Origin: Lentzea indica
GTDB lineage: Bacteria > Actinomycetota > Actinomycetes > Mycobacteriales > Pseudonocardiaceae
DNA length: 64,000 nt
Assembly (NCBI RefSeq): GCF_012184385.1
Contig: NZ_VSRL01000017.1
Coordinates: 1-64,000, forward strand
Direction: 5' to 3'
Below, in pieces: positions 1 through 8,337 of this stretch. Under the pieces are notes generated by a model. The model was not told the origin of the DNA. It saw nothing but the letters and a program-made list of their open reading frames with translations, and made no database searches. Position 1 is the first letter of the stretch; each line of letters opens with the position of its first letter. The position numbers were made by a program, and so were the translations under genes.

Positions 1-318
1 CACGCCGCCGCCGCGGTCGACCGCTCGCACCAGACCGGCCACCGCCTGCACCACGCCCACGCACTCGCCAGCCTGGCCACCGCCACCCTCCTCCTCGGTG
101 ATCGCGACACGGCCCAAGCCCGTGCGACAGCGGCGCACATGATCCACAAGGACGCGGGTGCCAGGGTCGGTGAGGCCGAGACCCTCGTCGTTCTCGCGCG
201 CTGCGCCACCGATCCGGAACGTGCGATGACCTACCTGCATGACGCCCAGAACCTTCTGGCACACGCGCATGCGGCAACCGATCACGTCGACGCGTTGATC
301 AGAACGCTGCGGACCTGA
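1..318 (+). CDS. C-terminal fragment of a TPR-type (possibly SARP/AfsR-like) regulator
   Basis: The reading frame is open from the first base and stops at TGA 316-318, so this is the last 105 codons of a gene beginning outside the window. The fragment is Ala/His/Arg-rich and helical, with repeats such as HALASLATATLLLGD and AMTYLHDAQNLL that look like degenerate TPR units. Such tails are common in large actinomycete AfsR/SARP or LuxR regulators, but no DNA-binding or NTPase domain is visible, so the assignment is an inference from repeat character only. Confidence 0.45.
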   Translation, partial: HAAAAVDRSHQTGHRLHHAHALASLATATLLLGDRDTAQARATAAHMIHKDAGARVGEAETLVVLARCATDPERAMTYLHDAQNLLAHAHAATDHVDALIRTLRT

Positions 319-430
319 CCACGTACGAGCCGAGCGTGAGCGTGTAGCCCTGGTCGGACCGCCACTTATGGCCGCCTCGCCAGAGGTCACTCGCCGTCTC
401 CATCGACTCTTGACGGGATGATCGACCGGG

Positions 431-465
431 TTGCATACTCGCTTAACCTCAAGTTAATCGATTAA
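431..465 (+). promoter_or_regulatory. Candidate promoter with LacI-type operator upstream of the fructan cluster
   Basis: A perfect 12-bp palindrome with a central CG, TTAATCGATTAA, lies at 454-465, 33 bp before the LacI-family start. Central-CG palindromes are the usual form of LacI/GalR operators. A TTGCAT hexamer at 431-436 sits 17 bp upstream of TTAATC at 454-459, so the operator would overlap the -10 box. Autoregulation and control of the downstream ABC/GH32 genes are inferred. Confidence 0.6.
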
Positions 466-498
466 ACACATCGGAGAGACGAAGGAGGGGGTGCCGCG

Positions 499-1533
499 AT
501 GGTTCGTGTCCGGATGTCCGACGTGGCGGCCCGTGCCGGCGTCTCCACCGCGACGGTGTCGATGGTCCTCAACGGGGTGAACTCGACGCGCATCTCGCCG
601 CAGACCCAGCAGCGTGTGCGCGAGGCGGCCGAGGCGGTCGGCTACAAGCCGAACTCCGTGGCCCGCAGCCTCCGGACCCAGCAGACCCGCATGGTCGGCC
701 TGATCTCGGACACCATTGCCAGCACGCCGTTCGCGGGGCGGATGCTGGCCGGCGCCAACGACGTGGCTCGCGAGCAGGGTCATCTGGTCGTCCTCGTCGA
801 CACCGAGCGTGATGTCGAGGCGGAGCGCCAGGCTCTGCAGGCCCTGAGCGGGCAACAGGTCGACGCCATCATCTACGCGTGCATGTGGCACCGCGTGGTC
901 GAGGTGCCGGAAGGGCTGCCGGGGGACGCTGTGCTGCTCGACTGTGCTCCGGCCTCGGGTGGCCGGGCCGCAGTCGTGCCGGATGAGCGCGCCGGTGGGA
1001 TGGCCGCGGTGCGGGAGCTGCTGGCAGCCGGGCATCGCCGGATCGCTTTCCTGGACGCGGAGAAACGGTTCGACCTCGTCGCCTCGCGGCTGCGGTACGA
1101 GGGGTATCTCGAGGTCCTCGCGGATGCGGGGATCGAGCCGGACCCCGCCTTGCACGTGCGCGCTGAACCGGTGGCCGGCGGTGGGCGGGAAGCAGCCCTG
1201 CGGCTGCTGGAGCTTCCGGAGCAGCGACGGCCCACCGCGATGTTCTGCTTCAACGACCGCATGGCGATGGGCGCCTACGCGGCCGCGCACCATTGTGGGC
1301 TTTCGATTCCCGGCGATCTGTCCGTCGTCGGGTACGACGATCAGCAGCTGATCGCGGCCGACCTCGACCCTCCGCTGACGACGGTCGCGTTGCCGCACTA
1401 CGAGATGGGCCGATGGGCGATGGAGGTGGCTCTCGGGTTGCTCAAGGGGGATCCGGCAGTCCCGCATCTCATGCCGTGCCCGATCATCCGGCGGGCCTCT
1501 GTGGGCCCGCCGCCGGCTCAGTTTGGCGACTGA
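499..1533 (+). CDS. LacI-family transcriptional regulator of the fructan cluster
   Basis: This 344-aa protein has the full LacI/GalR layout. An N-terminal helix-turn-helix (about residues 5-25, with SDVAARAGVSTATVSMVLNG) and hinge are followed by a periplasmic-binding-protein-like ligand domain ending in the usual LGLL...P.I.R region. The ATG follows a strong GGAGGGGG Shine-Dalgarno. It is the first gene of a cluster encoding an ABC sugar importer and two GH32-type hydrolases, so a fructose or fructo-oligosaccharide effector is likely. A matching central-CG palindrome lies just upstream. Family assignment is firm; the ligand is inferred from neighbours. Confidence 0.93.
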   Translation: MVRVRMSDVAARAGVSTATVSMVLNGVNSTRISPQTQQRVREAAEAVGYKPNSVARSLRTQQTRMVGLISDTIASTPFAGRMLAGANDVAREQGHLVVLVDTERDVEAERQALQALSGQQVDAIIYACMWHRVVEVPEGLPGDAVLLDCAPASGGRAAVVPDERAGGMAAVRELLAAGHRRIAFLDAEKRFDLVASRLRYEGYLEVLADAGIEPDPALHVRAEPVAGGGREAALRLLELPEQRRPTAMFCFNDRMAMGAYAAAHHCGLSIPGDLSVVGYDDQQLIAADLDPPLTTVALPHYEMGRWAMEVALGLLKGDPAVPHLMPCPIIRRASVGPPPAQFGD

Positions 1534-1574
1534 TCGACCGGCGGCGGATCTCACTTCGTTGCACTGCACTCCAC

Positions 1575-1594
1575 ATGGCAGTTGGCGCTGCCAT
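1575..1594. promoter_or_regulatory. Inverted repeat in the lacI-substrate-binding-protein gap
   Basis: A perfect 7-bp stem (ATGGCAG / CTGCCAT) with a 6-nt loop lies in the 115-bp gap between the LacI gene and the lipoprotein gene. It could be an operator or a small mRNA hairpin. It does not resemble the AT-rich LacI palindrome at 454-465. Confidence 0.3.
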
Positions 1595-1648
1595 CCGGCA
1601 CGGAGGCGACGGCTGGTCGCGCTCCGCGACAGAGAAAGAGACGTTACG

Positions 1649-2935
1649 GTGAAGCGTAAGTCCCTCTCGATCTTAGCAGTGGCGGGCTTTTCCGCGGCGC
1701 TCGCGCTCAGCGGTTGTGCTCGTGCGAGCCACGACGGCTCCTCGTCCGGCGGTCCCGGCGAGATCACGATGTGGACGCACTCGGCAGGCAATCCCGGTGA
1801 GCTGGCGGTGTACCAGCAGATCATCGCCGACTTCAACGCGTCCCAGAGCCAGTACAAGATCGTCCAGCAGAACTTCCCGCAGGGCTCCTACAACGAGGCG
1901 ATCACCGCGGCCGCGGCGGCGCGCAAGCTGCCCTGTCTGCTCGACATGGACGGTCCGGTGATGCCGAACTGGGCCTGGGCCGGCCATCTGCAGCCGTTGG
2001 GGCTGCCGGACGACCTGATCAGTTCTCTGTTGCCCACGACCGTCGGCCGCTACAAGGACACCGTCTACTCGGCCGGCTACTGGGAAGCCGCGCTGTCGAT
2101 CTTCGCGCGAAAGTCCGTGCTGGACAGGAACAGCATCAGGATCCCGACCGCCGACAAGCCGTGGACGCTGGACGAGTTCGACGTGGCCGTGACCAGGTTG
2201 AAGGCGAACGGCTACACCACGCCACTCGATCTGGGCGCCGCGGACAAGGGCGAGTGGTGGTCGTACGCGTACTCGCCGATGCTCCAGAGCACGGGTGGCG
2301 ACCTGATCGACCGCGGCACGATGAAGACCGCCGACGGCGCGTTGAACGGTCCGGACGCGGTGAAGTTCTTCACCTGGTTCCAGCAGGCGTTCAAGAACGG
2401 CTGGGCGGACAACGCGGGCCCGGTCGGCAACCAGCGGTTCATCGACGACAAGGTGGCTCTGAGCTACACCGGTGTGTGGAACGCCAAGGACGCACTCGCC
2501 GGCGTCGGTGACGACCTGCTGATCCTTCCGCCGGTGGACTTCGGCAAGGGCCCGAAGATCGGCGGCGGCTCCTGGCAGTGGGGCATCTCGGCCGGCTGCA
2601 AGAACGCCGACGGAGCCCGCGCGTACCTGACGTTCAGCTTCCAGGACAAGTACCTCACCGCCTTCGCCGACAGCCAGGTGGTCATCCCGAGCACGACGGC
2701 CGCCGCGAAGGCGTCGAAGTACTTCAGCGACAACGGTGCCCTGCACCAGTTCGCGGTGCTGTCGCAGAAGTTCGCCCTGGCGCGGCCCGCCACCCCCGGC
2801 TACCCGGTGATCTCCTCGACCTTCGAGAAGGCGGCGAAGGACATCATGAGCGGGGCCGAGGTGAAGTCCACTTTGGACACGGCGGTGCGAGCGATCGACA
2901 CTGACATCTCGTCGCAGAACGGCTACGGCTTCTAG
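1649..2935 (+). CDS. ABC sugar transporter substrate-binding lipoprotein
   Basis: The 428-aa product starts at GTG 1649 (KRKSLSILAVAGF) rather than at the upstream in-frame ATG, because only this start places a lipoprotein signal at the N-terminus. The lipobox is LSGC, with the lipidated Cys near residue 22. The mature part is a cluster-B extracellular solute-binding protein of the UgpB/MalE type, with ITMWTHSAG near the N-terminus. It should capture oligosaccharides outside the membrane and deliver them to the two permeases encoded next. No ATPase gene is present, so a shared MsiK-type ATPase elsewhere is expected. Fructo-oligosaccharide specificity is inferred from the GH32 neighbours. Confidence 0.9.
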   Translation: MKRKSLSILAVAGFSAALALSGCARASHDGSSSGGPGEITMWTHSAGNPGELAVYQQIIADFNASQSQYKIVQQNFPQGSYNEAITAAAAARKLPCLLDMDGPVMPNWAWAGHLQPLGLPDDLISSLLPTTVGRYKDTVYSAGYWEAALSIFARKSVLDRNSIRIPTADKPWTLDEFDVAVTRLKANGYTTPLDLGAADKGEWWSYAYSPMLQSTGGDLIDRGTMKTADGALNGPDAVKFFTWFQQAFKNGWADNAGPVGNQRFIDDKVALSYTGVWNAKDALAGVGDDLLILPPVDFGKGPKIGGGSWQWGISAGCKNADGARAYLTFSFQDKYLTAFADSQVVIPSTTAAAKASKYFSDNGALHQFAVLSQKFALARPATPGYPVISSTFEKAAKDIMSGAEVKSTLDTAVRAIDTDISSQNGYGF

Positions 2936-2944
2936 ATCGTCTCT

Positions 2945-2970
2945 CCCGCCGGGCGGCAGCGCCCGGCGGG
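2945..2970 (+). terminator. Intercistronic GC hairpin (attenuator) after the binding-protein gene
   Basis: A perfect 11-bp stem (CCCGCCGGGCG / CGCCCGGCGGG) with a 4-nt loop begins 9 nt after the stop codon. There is no U-tract. Hairpins here commonly stabilise the binding-protein mRNA or reduce permease expression relative to the binding protein. Confidence 0.6.
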
Positions 2971-3103
2971 CTGAGAGGGAAGGTGCCTCCCATGACGGCG
3001 ATCTCCTCGCCGGACACCCCGCGCGGCGAGCGCGGCCCCGAGATCTGTCTCTCGACGTAGGACCCGCGCCGATCTGCGCTCGGAGCGCCGTGCGGGATGG
3101 GCG

Positions 3104-3946
3104 ATGGCCGCCCCGGCGGTGCTTCTGCTGCTGGCGTTCCTGATCGTCCCGGTGATCCTCGGCTTCGTCCTGTCGTTCACCAACGCGAGGCTGATCTCGC
3201 CGGAACCGACCAGCTTCACCGGTGTCGACAACTTCGTCCGGGCTTTCACCGCCGACCCCACGTTCTTCCGCTCGCTGCTGAACACCTTCGCCTTCGCCGC
3301 CGTCGTCGTTCCGGTGCAGGCGGGGTTCGGGCTGGTCCTCGCGATCCTGGTGAACCAGAAGATCCGCGGCGCGGTGGCGTTCAGGGTCGTCTTCTTCATC
3401 CCGGTCGTGACCTCGATCGTCGTGGTCTCGATCCTGTGGAAGTTCATGTACCAGCCGGACGGGCTGATCAACTCTTTCATCGACTCGATCACCTTCGGTG
3501 CCTGGCAGGGCACCGCGTGGCTGAACAACCCGAGCACCGCACTCACCGCGATCATCGTGCTGTCCATCTGGCAGGCCGTCGGCTTCCACATGCTGATCTG
3601 GCTGTCCGGGCTGCAGACCATCCCCGGAGAGCTGTACGAGGCCGCGCGGATCGACGGTGCGGGTAGCTGGCGGCAGTTCCGCGACGTGACGTGGCCGTGT
3701 CTGCGACCGACCAGGGTGTTCGTGCTGATCACCATCACGATCGCGGCGCTCGGCCTGTTCGTGCAGATCGACGTGATGACCCAGGGCGGCCCGGTGGACT
3801 CCACCTCGACGCTGGTCTACCACGCCGTCCGCATGGGCTACCGCCAGCAGCAGATCGGCTACGGCTCAGCACTGTCGCTGGTGTTCTTCGTGCTGGTCCT
3901 CATCGTCGCGCTGGTGCAGCGCTTCCTGACCCGAGACAAGGACTGA
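3104..3946 (+). CDS. ABC sugar permease, MalF/UgpA type (apparent N-terminal frameshift)
   Basis: The protein is a six-helix inner-membrane permease with the cytoplasmic EAA loop (EAARIDGAGSWRQFRDVTWP) that contacts the ATPase. From ATG 3104 the first helix starts immediately, without the usual cytoplasmic tail. The better translation signal is ATG 2992 (after GAGGGAAGG), whose frame stops at 3058. Removing one C from the run at 3036-3039 joins that start to this frame through RSVSRRRTRADLRSERRAGW, a plausible permease N-terminus. The true gene is therefore probably 2992-3946 with a one-base insertion in the sequence. It pairs with the MalG-type permease 3 bp downstream. Confidence 0.85.
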   Translation: MAAPAVLLLLAFLIVPVILGFVLSFTNARLISPEPTSFTGVDNFVRAFTADPTFFRSLLNTFAFAAVVVPVQAGFGLVLAILVNQKIRGAVAFRVVFFIPVVTSIVVVSILWKFMYQPDGLINSFIDSITFGAWQGTAWLNNPSTALTAIIVLSIWQAVGFHMLIWLSGLQTIPGELYEAARIDGAGSWRQFRDVTWPCLRPTRVFVLITITIAALGLFVQIDVMTQGGPVDSTSTLVYHAVRMGYRQQQIGYGSALSLVFFVLVLIVALVQRFLTRDKD

Positions 3947-3949
3947 GCC

Positions 3950-4846
3950 ATGACAGTGCACCCTGTCGAGCGCGTGCTGCGCCGTCGCCAGCGGCTCTGG
4001 ATCTACCTGGCGATGGCAGGACTCGCCGTCTTCTTCCTGTTCCCGTTGGTGTTCATGTTCGTCTCCAGCCTGAAGCCCGACGGCCAGATCCTGTCCGACG
4101 TCGGCGGCTGGCGTGCGTTCCTGCCGCTCGGCGACATCAGCTTCCGCAACTACTCCGGGGTGTTCGACCGGGTGCCGGTCGGCCGGTTCCTGCTCAACTC
4201 GTTGTTCGTCACGACGGTCATCGTGGGCGCTGGGCTCGTGATCAACTCCATGGCGGGGTTCGCGATCTCCCGGTTGCGCTGGACCGGCCGCGGCGTGGTC
4301 CTGAGCATCATCATCGCCACCCTGATCGTGCCGTTCGAGACGATCGCGGTGCCGATGGTCTACTGGGTCTCGCAGCTGCCGACCCTGCTGTTGCAGAACG
4401 GGCAGCTCGTCTACGACTTCGGCTGGCTGGACTCGTACGAGGTGCAGATCGTCCCGTTCATCGCCAACGGCTTCTCGGTCTTCCTGTTCGCCCAGTACTT
4501 CTCGACCATTCCGACCGCGATCGACGAGGCGGCGCGGATCGACGGCGCGGGCTGGTTCACCATCTACCGGAAGATCGCCGTCCCGTTGTCGGGACCGGCG
4601 TTCGCCACGGTCGCGATCCTGACCTTCCTGCCTGCCTGGAACCAGTACCTGTGGCCCAGCATGGTCGTCCAGGACGAGAACCTGCGGCCGGTCATGGTCG
4701 GCATGCAGTATTTCTTCCAGGACAACACGGCGTGGGGCGAGATCATGGCCTACACGTCGATGATCACGCTGCCGGTGCTCGTGGTGTTCCTCGCCTTCCA
4801 ACGTGCTTTCGTCAGCAGCGTCGCCGCGAGCGGTGTAAAGGGCTGA
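3950..4846 (+). CDS. ABC sugar permease, MalG/UgpE type
   Basis: This 298-aa permease has about six transmembrane helices and the EAA motif (DEAARIDGAGWFTIYRKIAVP) typical of the MalG/UgpE partner subunit. It begins 3 bp after the MalF-type stop, indicating translational coupling in one transcript with the binding protein. Together they form a CUT1-type importer for oligosaccharides. The ATP-hydrolysing subunit is not encoded here. Specificity for fructans is inferred from the two GH32-type enzymes that follow. Confidence 0.92.
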   Translation: MTVHPVERVLRRRQRLWIYLAMAGLAVFFLFPLVFMFVSSLKPDGQILSDVGGWRAFLPLGDISFRNYSGVFDRVPVGRFLLNSLFVTTVIVGAGLVINSMAGFAISRLRWTGRGVVLSIIIATLIVPFETIAVPMVYWVSQLPTLLLQNGQLVYDFGWLDSYEVQIVPFIANGFSVFLFAQYFSTIPTAIDEAARIDGAGWFTIYRKIAVPLSGPAFATVAILTFLPAWNQYLWPSMVVQDENLRPVMVGMQYFFQDNTAWGEIMAYTSMITLPVLVVFLAFQRAFVSSVAASGVKG

Positions 4847-4888
4847 CGCGCGATCTCGTTCTCTCACACGACTTTTGAAAGGCTGTGG

Positions 4889-5845
4889 ATGTTCGCGCTG
4901 CCCGAATCCTGGGTCTGGGACTTCTGGTTCGCCGACGACGGCGAGCACTATCACCTCTTCTTCCTTTACGCCTCAAGGGCTTTGCGTGATCCCGATGCCC
5001 GCCACCACCGCGCGTCGATCGGCCACGCGGTCTCGACCGACCTGACGAACTGGACCCGGATCGAGGACGCGCTGGTCCGCGCGGACGCCCCGGCGTTCGA
5101 CGACCTGGCGACGTGGACCGGTTCGGTGGTGCGCCACCCGGATGGCACGTGGTTCCTGTTCTACACCGGCGCCACGTCCGCCCCAGAAGGCAAGAACGTG
5201 CAGCGGATCGGCTACGCCACCTCACCGGATCTCGTGACCTGGCACCGGGCTCAGGAGAACCCGGTGCTGGCCGCTGATCCCCGCTGGTACGAGACGCTGA
5301 ACGCCGGCGTCTGGCACGACGAGGCGTTCCGTGACCCGTGGGTGTTCGCCGACCCGGACGGCGACGGCTGGCACATGTTCATCACCGCCCGCGCCGGCTC
5401 CGGCGAACCGTTCGAACGTGGCGTGGTCGGCCACGCGGTCTCCTCGGACCTGCGGCGCTGGGAGCCGCGCCCGCCGCTGACCGTTCCCGAGCCGCGGGGC
5501 TTCGGGCAACTGGAGGTCATGCAGGTGGAGGTGGTGGACGGCAGGCCGATTCTGTTGTTCTCCTGCCTGGCCGAGCACGCCTCGTCCGACCGCAGGGCGA
5601 CCGGCACGACCGGTGGAATCTGGGCCGCCCCTGCCGACGGCCTGCTCGGGCCGTTCGACATCGCGGCCGCCGAACCCGTCACCGACGACCGCTTCTACAG
5701 CGGGCGCCTGATCCGCCGCCGGTCCGACGACCGGTGGGTGCTGATCGTTTTCCACAACCGCGGCGAGCACGGCTTCGTCGGCGTCATCAGCGATCCCATG
5801 CCGGTGGCGTGGGACGGCAAACGCCTCAGCGTTATCGGTTCCTAG
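4889..5845 (+). CDS. Cytoplasmic GH32-like beta-fructosidase / glycosyl hydrolase
   Basis: The 318-aa protein has the five-bladed beta-propeller pattern of GH32/GH43/GH68 enzymes. An acidic VWDFWFADDG near the start stands in the nucleophile position, and FRDPWVF is the conserved RDP motif that positions the substrate. A possible acid/base Glu lies in GFGQLEVMQ. There is no signal peptide, so it should act inside the cell on sugars imported by the preceding ABC transporter. It is shorter than canonical GH32 proteins and lacks the C-terminal beta-sandwich. The ATG follows GAAAGG. Some databases call such proteins simply glycosyl hydrolase family 32/43, and the exact substrate is uncertain. Confidence 0.78.
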   Translation: MFALPESWVWDFWFADDGEHYHLFFLYASRALRDPDARHHRASIGHAVSTDLTNWTRIEDALVRADAPAFDDLATWTGSVVRHPDGTWFLFYTGATSAPEGKNVQRIGYATSPDLVTWHRAQENPVLAADPRWYETLNAGVWHDEAFRDPWVFADPDGDGWHMFITARAGSGEPFERGVVGHAVSSDLRRWEPRPPLTVPEPRGFGQLEVMQVEVVDGRPILLFSCLAEHASSDRRATGTTGGIWAAPADGLLGPFDIAAAEPVTDDRFYSGRLIRRRSDDRWVLIVFHNRGEHGFVGVISDPMPVAWDGKRLSVIGS

Positions 5846-5860
5846 AGTTCTGGAGGTCGG

Positions 5861-7867
5861 ATGAGCTCAACGACGAGCGGACTTCGCCTACTGCGGATCG
5901 CGTTCGCCGCCGCACTCGTGCTGGCGACCGCAGCCGTGGGCCTGTCGAGTCCCGGCGGCGCCACCCCGGCGCCGGCAGCGGCCACTTATCGCGCGCAATA
6001 CCACTTCACAGTGCCCGACCGTTGGAAGAACGACCCTCAGCGGCCGGTGTACCTCAACGGGAAATACAACTACTACTACCTCTACAACGCCGACTATCCG
6101 ACCGAAGTCGGGACCGCATGGCGGCTGGCGACGACCTCCGACGGGGTCGCCTTCGCGGATCAGGGCATCGCCGCGCCGAAGAAGACGAACGCGAACCACG
6201 ACCTGTGGTCCGGATCCGTGGTCGTGGACACCGCGAACACGGCAGGCTTCGGCGCCGGTGCGGTGATCCAGCTCGTCACGCAGATGGATCACCCGACCCC
6301 CGCGCAGATCGCGAACGGCTCCGGGCCGCAGGCGCAGTTCCTGTGGTACTCGATCGACGGCGGCCGGACGTTCCGGCCGCACGGCGACACACCGGTGATC
6401 CCGAACGGCGGCCGAGGCGCCTTCCGCGACCCGAAGGTGATCTGGGACGCCGAACGCGGACGGTGGGTCGCGACGATCACCGAAGGAGACCGGATCGGGT
6501 TCTTCACGTCGCCGGACCTCAAGACGTGGACGCGACAGTCCGAGTTCGCGAGCACCTACGGCACGCTCGAATGCCCGGACCTGTTCCAGATCCGCGCCGA
6601 TGACGGCACCACGCACTGGGTGCTGGGCGTGAGCGCAAACGGCAGGGCGGCCGGGAAGCCGGAGACCTATGCGTACTGGACCGGTACGTTCGACGGGGTC
6701 ACGTTCACGGCCCACTCCTCTGTGCCGCAGTGGCTGGACCACGGCTTCGACTGGTACGCCGGGGTCACCTGGGAGGATCAGTCCGCGCCGTTGGACCGGC
6801 GGTTCGGAATGGCCTGGATGAACAACTGGGCATACGCGGACAACACACCGACCAGGGCTTCGGACGGCTTTAACGGAACCGACTCGATCGTCCGGCAGAT
6901 CACGCTCAAGCGCTACGCGGACGGGTATTCGCTCGTCTCCCAGCCGACTCCGGCCCTGGCTTCCCATGCCTCGTCCGTGACGAACCTCGGCACCATCGAG
7001 GTCAACGACGGCCTGCTGCCGCTGGCGTACCACGGCACGGCATACCAGCTGGAAACGGACGTCAGCTGGACCCAGCTCGACAACATCGGGCTGCAGTTGC
7101 GGGTGTCTGCGGACGGGACCCGGCACGCGGATGCCGGGATCTACCACGACTACAGCTATCTGAACCGGCGCCAGACCGGGCAGCCCGATCCCAGCGGGCC
7201 GCGGGGTGAGAGCCACGCTCCGTGGAATCCGGCGAAGACCACCGCGCACCTGAGGATCCTGGTCGACCGGACCACGATCGAGGTGTTCGTCGACGACGGC
7301 CGATACGTGCACTCCAGCCAGGTGTTCGCCGACCCCTCGGACACCGGCATCAATCTCTACGCCACCGGCGGCAGCGCCACCTTCGCCAACACGACGATCA
7401 CCGAGTTCAACGACCTGACCCAGCGCCCGGCCAAGGTGCTCTCGGGATTCGAAGGCTCCTCCTACGACCCCGGCTGGACCGCCACCGGCAGCTTCACCGG
7501 AACCGGGCCGGTGTCCTGGCACCTGCCGGGCATGGTCGGCAACGCGGCGCTGGACACGTTCGTCGGCGGCGGTGACCCGGCCACCGGCGCGATCACCTCA
7601 CCGGCGTTCACCCTGGACCGCGACCACCTGCACTTCCTGATCGCCGGCGGACACCATCCACACGGCTCACCAGGGGAGACCTCGATCAACCTGATCGTGA
7701 ACGGCCAGGTGGTGCGAACCGCCACCGGAGACGACACCGGGGTGCTCAGACCAGTCGATTGGGATGTCAGCGCTCTGCAGGGGCAGAGCGCCCGAGTGCA
7801 GGTGATCGACCAGGCCACCGGCACGTGGGGGCACCTCATGGCCGACCAGCTGCTGTTGAGCGACTGA
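5861..7867 (+). CDS. Secreted GH32 levanase/inulinase-type beta-fructosidase
   Basis: The 668-aa product starts with an Arg-containing signal peptide and an Ala-rich cleavage region (about residues 1-41). The GH32 signatures follow in order: WKNDPQ with nucleophile Asp58, FRDP with Asp190, and ECPDLF with acid/base Glu237. A C-terminal beta-sandwich (residues ~370-500) and an extra ~150-aa beta-rich module, possibly carbohydrate-binding, complete the protein. It should cleave levan or inulin outside the cell and feed the ABC importer. It starts 15 bp after the intracellular GH32-like gene and is the last gene of the cluster. Levan versus inulin preference cannot be told from sequence. Confidence 0.9.
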   Translation: MSSTTSGLRLLRIAFAAALVLATAAVGLSSPGGATPAPAAATYRAQYHFTVPDRWKNDPQRPVYLNGKYNYYYLYNADYPTEVGTAWRLATTSDGVAFADQGIAAPKKTNANHDLWSGSVVVDTANTAGFGAGAVIQLVTQMDHPTPAQIANGSGPQAQFLWYSIDGGRTFRPHGDTPVIPNGGRGAFRDPKVIWDAERGRWVATITEGDRIGFFTSPDLKTWTRQSEFASTYGTLECPDLFQIRADDGTTHWVLGVSANGRAAGKPETYAYWTGTFDGVTFTAHSSVPQWLDHGFDWYAGVTWEDQSAPLDRRFGMAWMNNWAYADNTPTRASDGFNGTDSIVRQITLKRYADGYSLVSQPTPALASHASSVTNLGTIEVNDGLLPLAYHGTAYQLETDVSWTQLDNIGLQLRVSADGTRHADAGIYHDYSYLNRRQTGQPDPSGPRGESHAPWNPAKTTAHLRILVDRTTIEVFVDDGRYVHSSQVFADPSDTGINLYATGGSATFANTTITEFNDLTQRPAKVLSGFEGSSYDPGWTATGSFTGTGPVSWHLPGMVGNAALDTFVGGGDPATGAITSPAFTLDRDHLHFLIAGGHHPHGSPGETSINLIVNGQVVRTATGDDTGVLRPVDWDVSALQGQSARVQVIDQATGTWGHLMADQLLLSD

Positions 7868-7874
7868 GCGGACA

Positions 7875-7911
7875 GATCGGAGGAGGACGGCGTGTCCGTC
7901 CTCCTCCGATC
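7875..7911. terminator. Strong terminator after the levanase
   Basis: A perfect 16-bp stem (7875-7890 with 7896-7911) with a 5-nt loop starts 7 nt after the levanase stop. There is no T-tract, as is usual in actinomycetes. Being symmetrical, it would also stop transcription from the opposite strand. Confidence 0.85.
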
Positions 7912-8240
7912 CCGGCCGAACGGTGGTCAGGAGCGCTAGCACCAGGCAGGCAGCCATGATCGCGGCCATGGGGAAGACGGTTGTCGCTCCCAGCACGCCC
8001 ACCAGAGGGGACACGGCGGCCCCGATGAGGAACTGGGTGCAGCCGAGCAGGGCGGAGGTGGCGCCGGGTGCCACGCGGCCGAGGTTCTGCGCGGCGGCGG
8101 TGACCGCGGTGCTCTGCACCTGCGGCCTGGTCGACCAGGACGGTGGCGGCGGGGGAACAAGAGTCCGTTGCCCACGCCGAACAACGCGGGCGCCACCAGT
8201 AGTAGCCGAATCGGGCCCGCAGCCGGTTGCCCTGCTACTA
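7905..8240 (-). pseudogene. Remnant of a Bcr/CflA-type MFS efflux pump (C-terminal part)
   Basis: Translation of the minus strand gives two adjoining frames. They read RLLLVAPALFGVGNGLLFP and then VQSTAVTAAAQNLGRVAPG and TSALLGCTQFLIGA, a good match to the last helices of Bcr/CflA drug exporters. The frame changes near 8170, the N-terminal two thirds are absent, and the 3' end runs into the levanase terminator without a proper stop. No start codon or ribosome-binding site is visible. This is a decayed gene fragment. Confidence 0.6.
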
Positions 8241-8280
8241 CTCCGCATAGTGGATTCAGTAGCCGTCTTCCTTGACTCAG

Positions 8281-8297
8281 ATACCCGGTAGGGGTAA
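8281..8297. promoter_or_regulatory. CsoR-type operator box
   Basis: ATACCCGGTAGGGGTAA is a 17-bp imperfect palindrome of the ATACCCC-N-GGGGTAT class bound by CsoR/RcnR-family metal sensors. It lies 41 bp before the start of the membrane protein gene at 8338. A second half-site (GGGATACCCC) follows at 8301-8310. No csoR gene is visible in the window. Confidence 0.55.
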
Positions 8298-8337
8298 GTC
8301 GGGATACCCCAGGCCCGTATCGACGGAAGGAGGCGGC

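Noticed and set aside
1673-3823. Minus-strand open frame of 716 codons across the ABC binding-protein and permease genes
   Set aside because: Low-complexity Arg/Asp/His-rich translation, no motif, and it is entirely antisense to conserved transporter genes.
8199-8241. AGTAGTAGC / GCTACTACT inverted repeat as an operator
   Set aside because: The arms face the opposite way to the BlaI sites, are 24 bp apart, and lie inside the decayed MFS gene.
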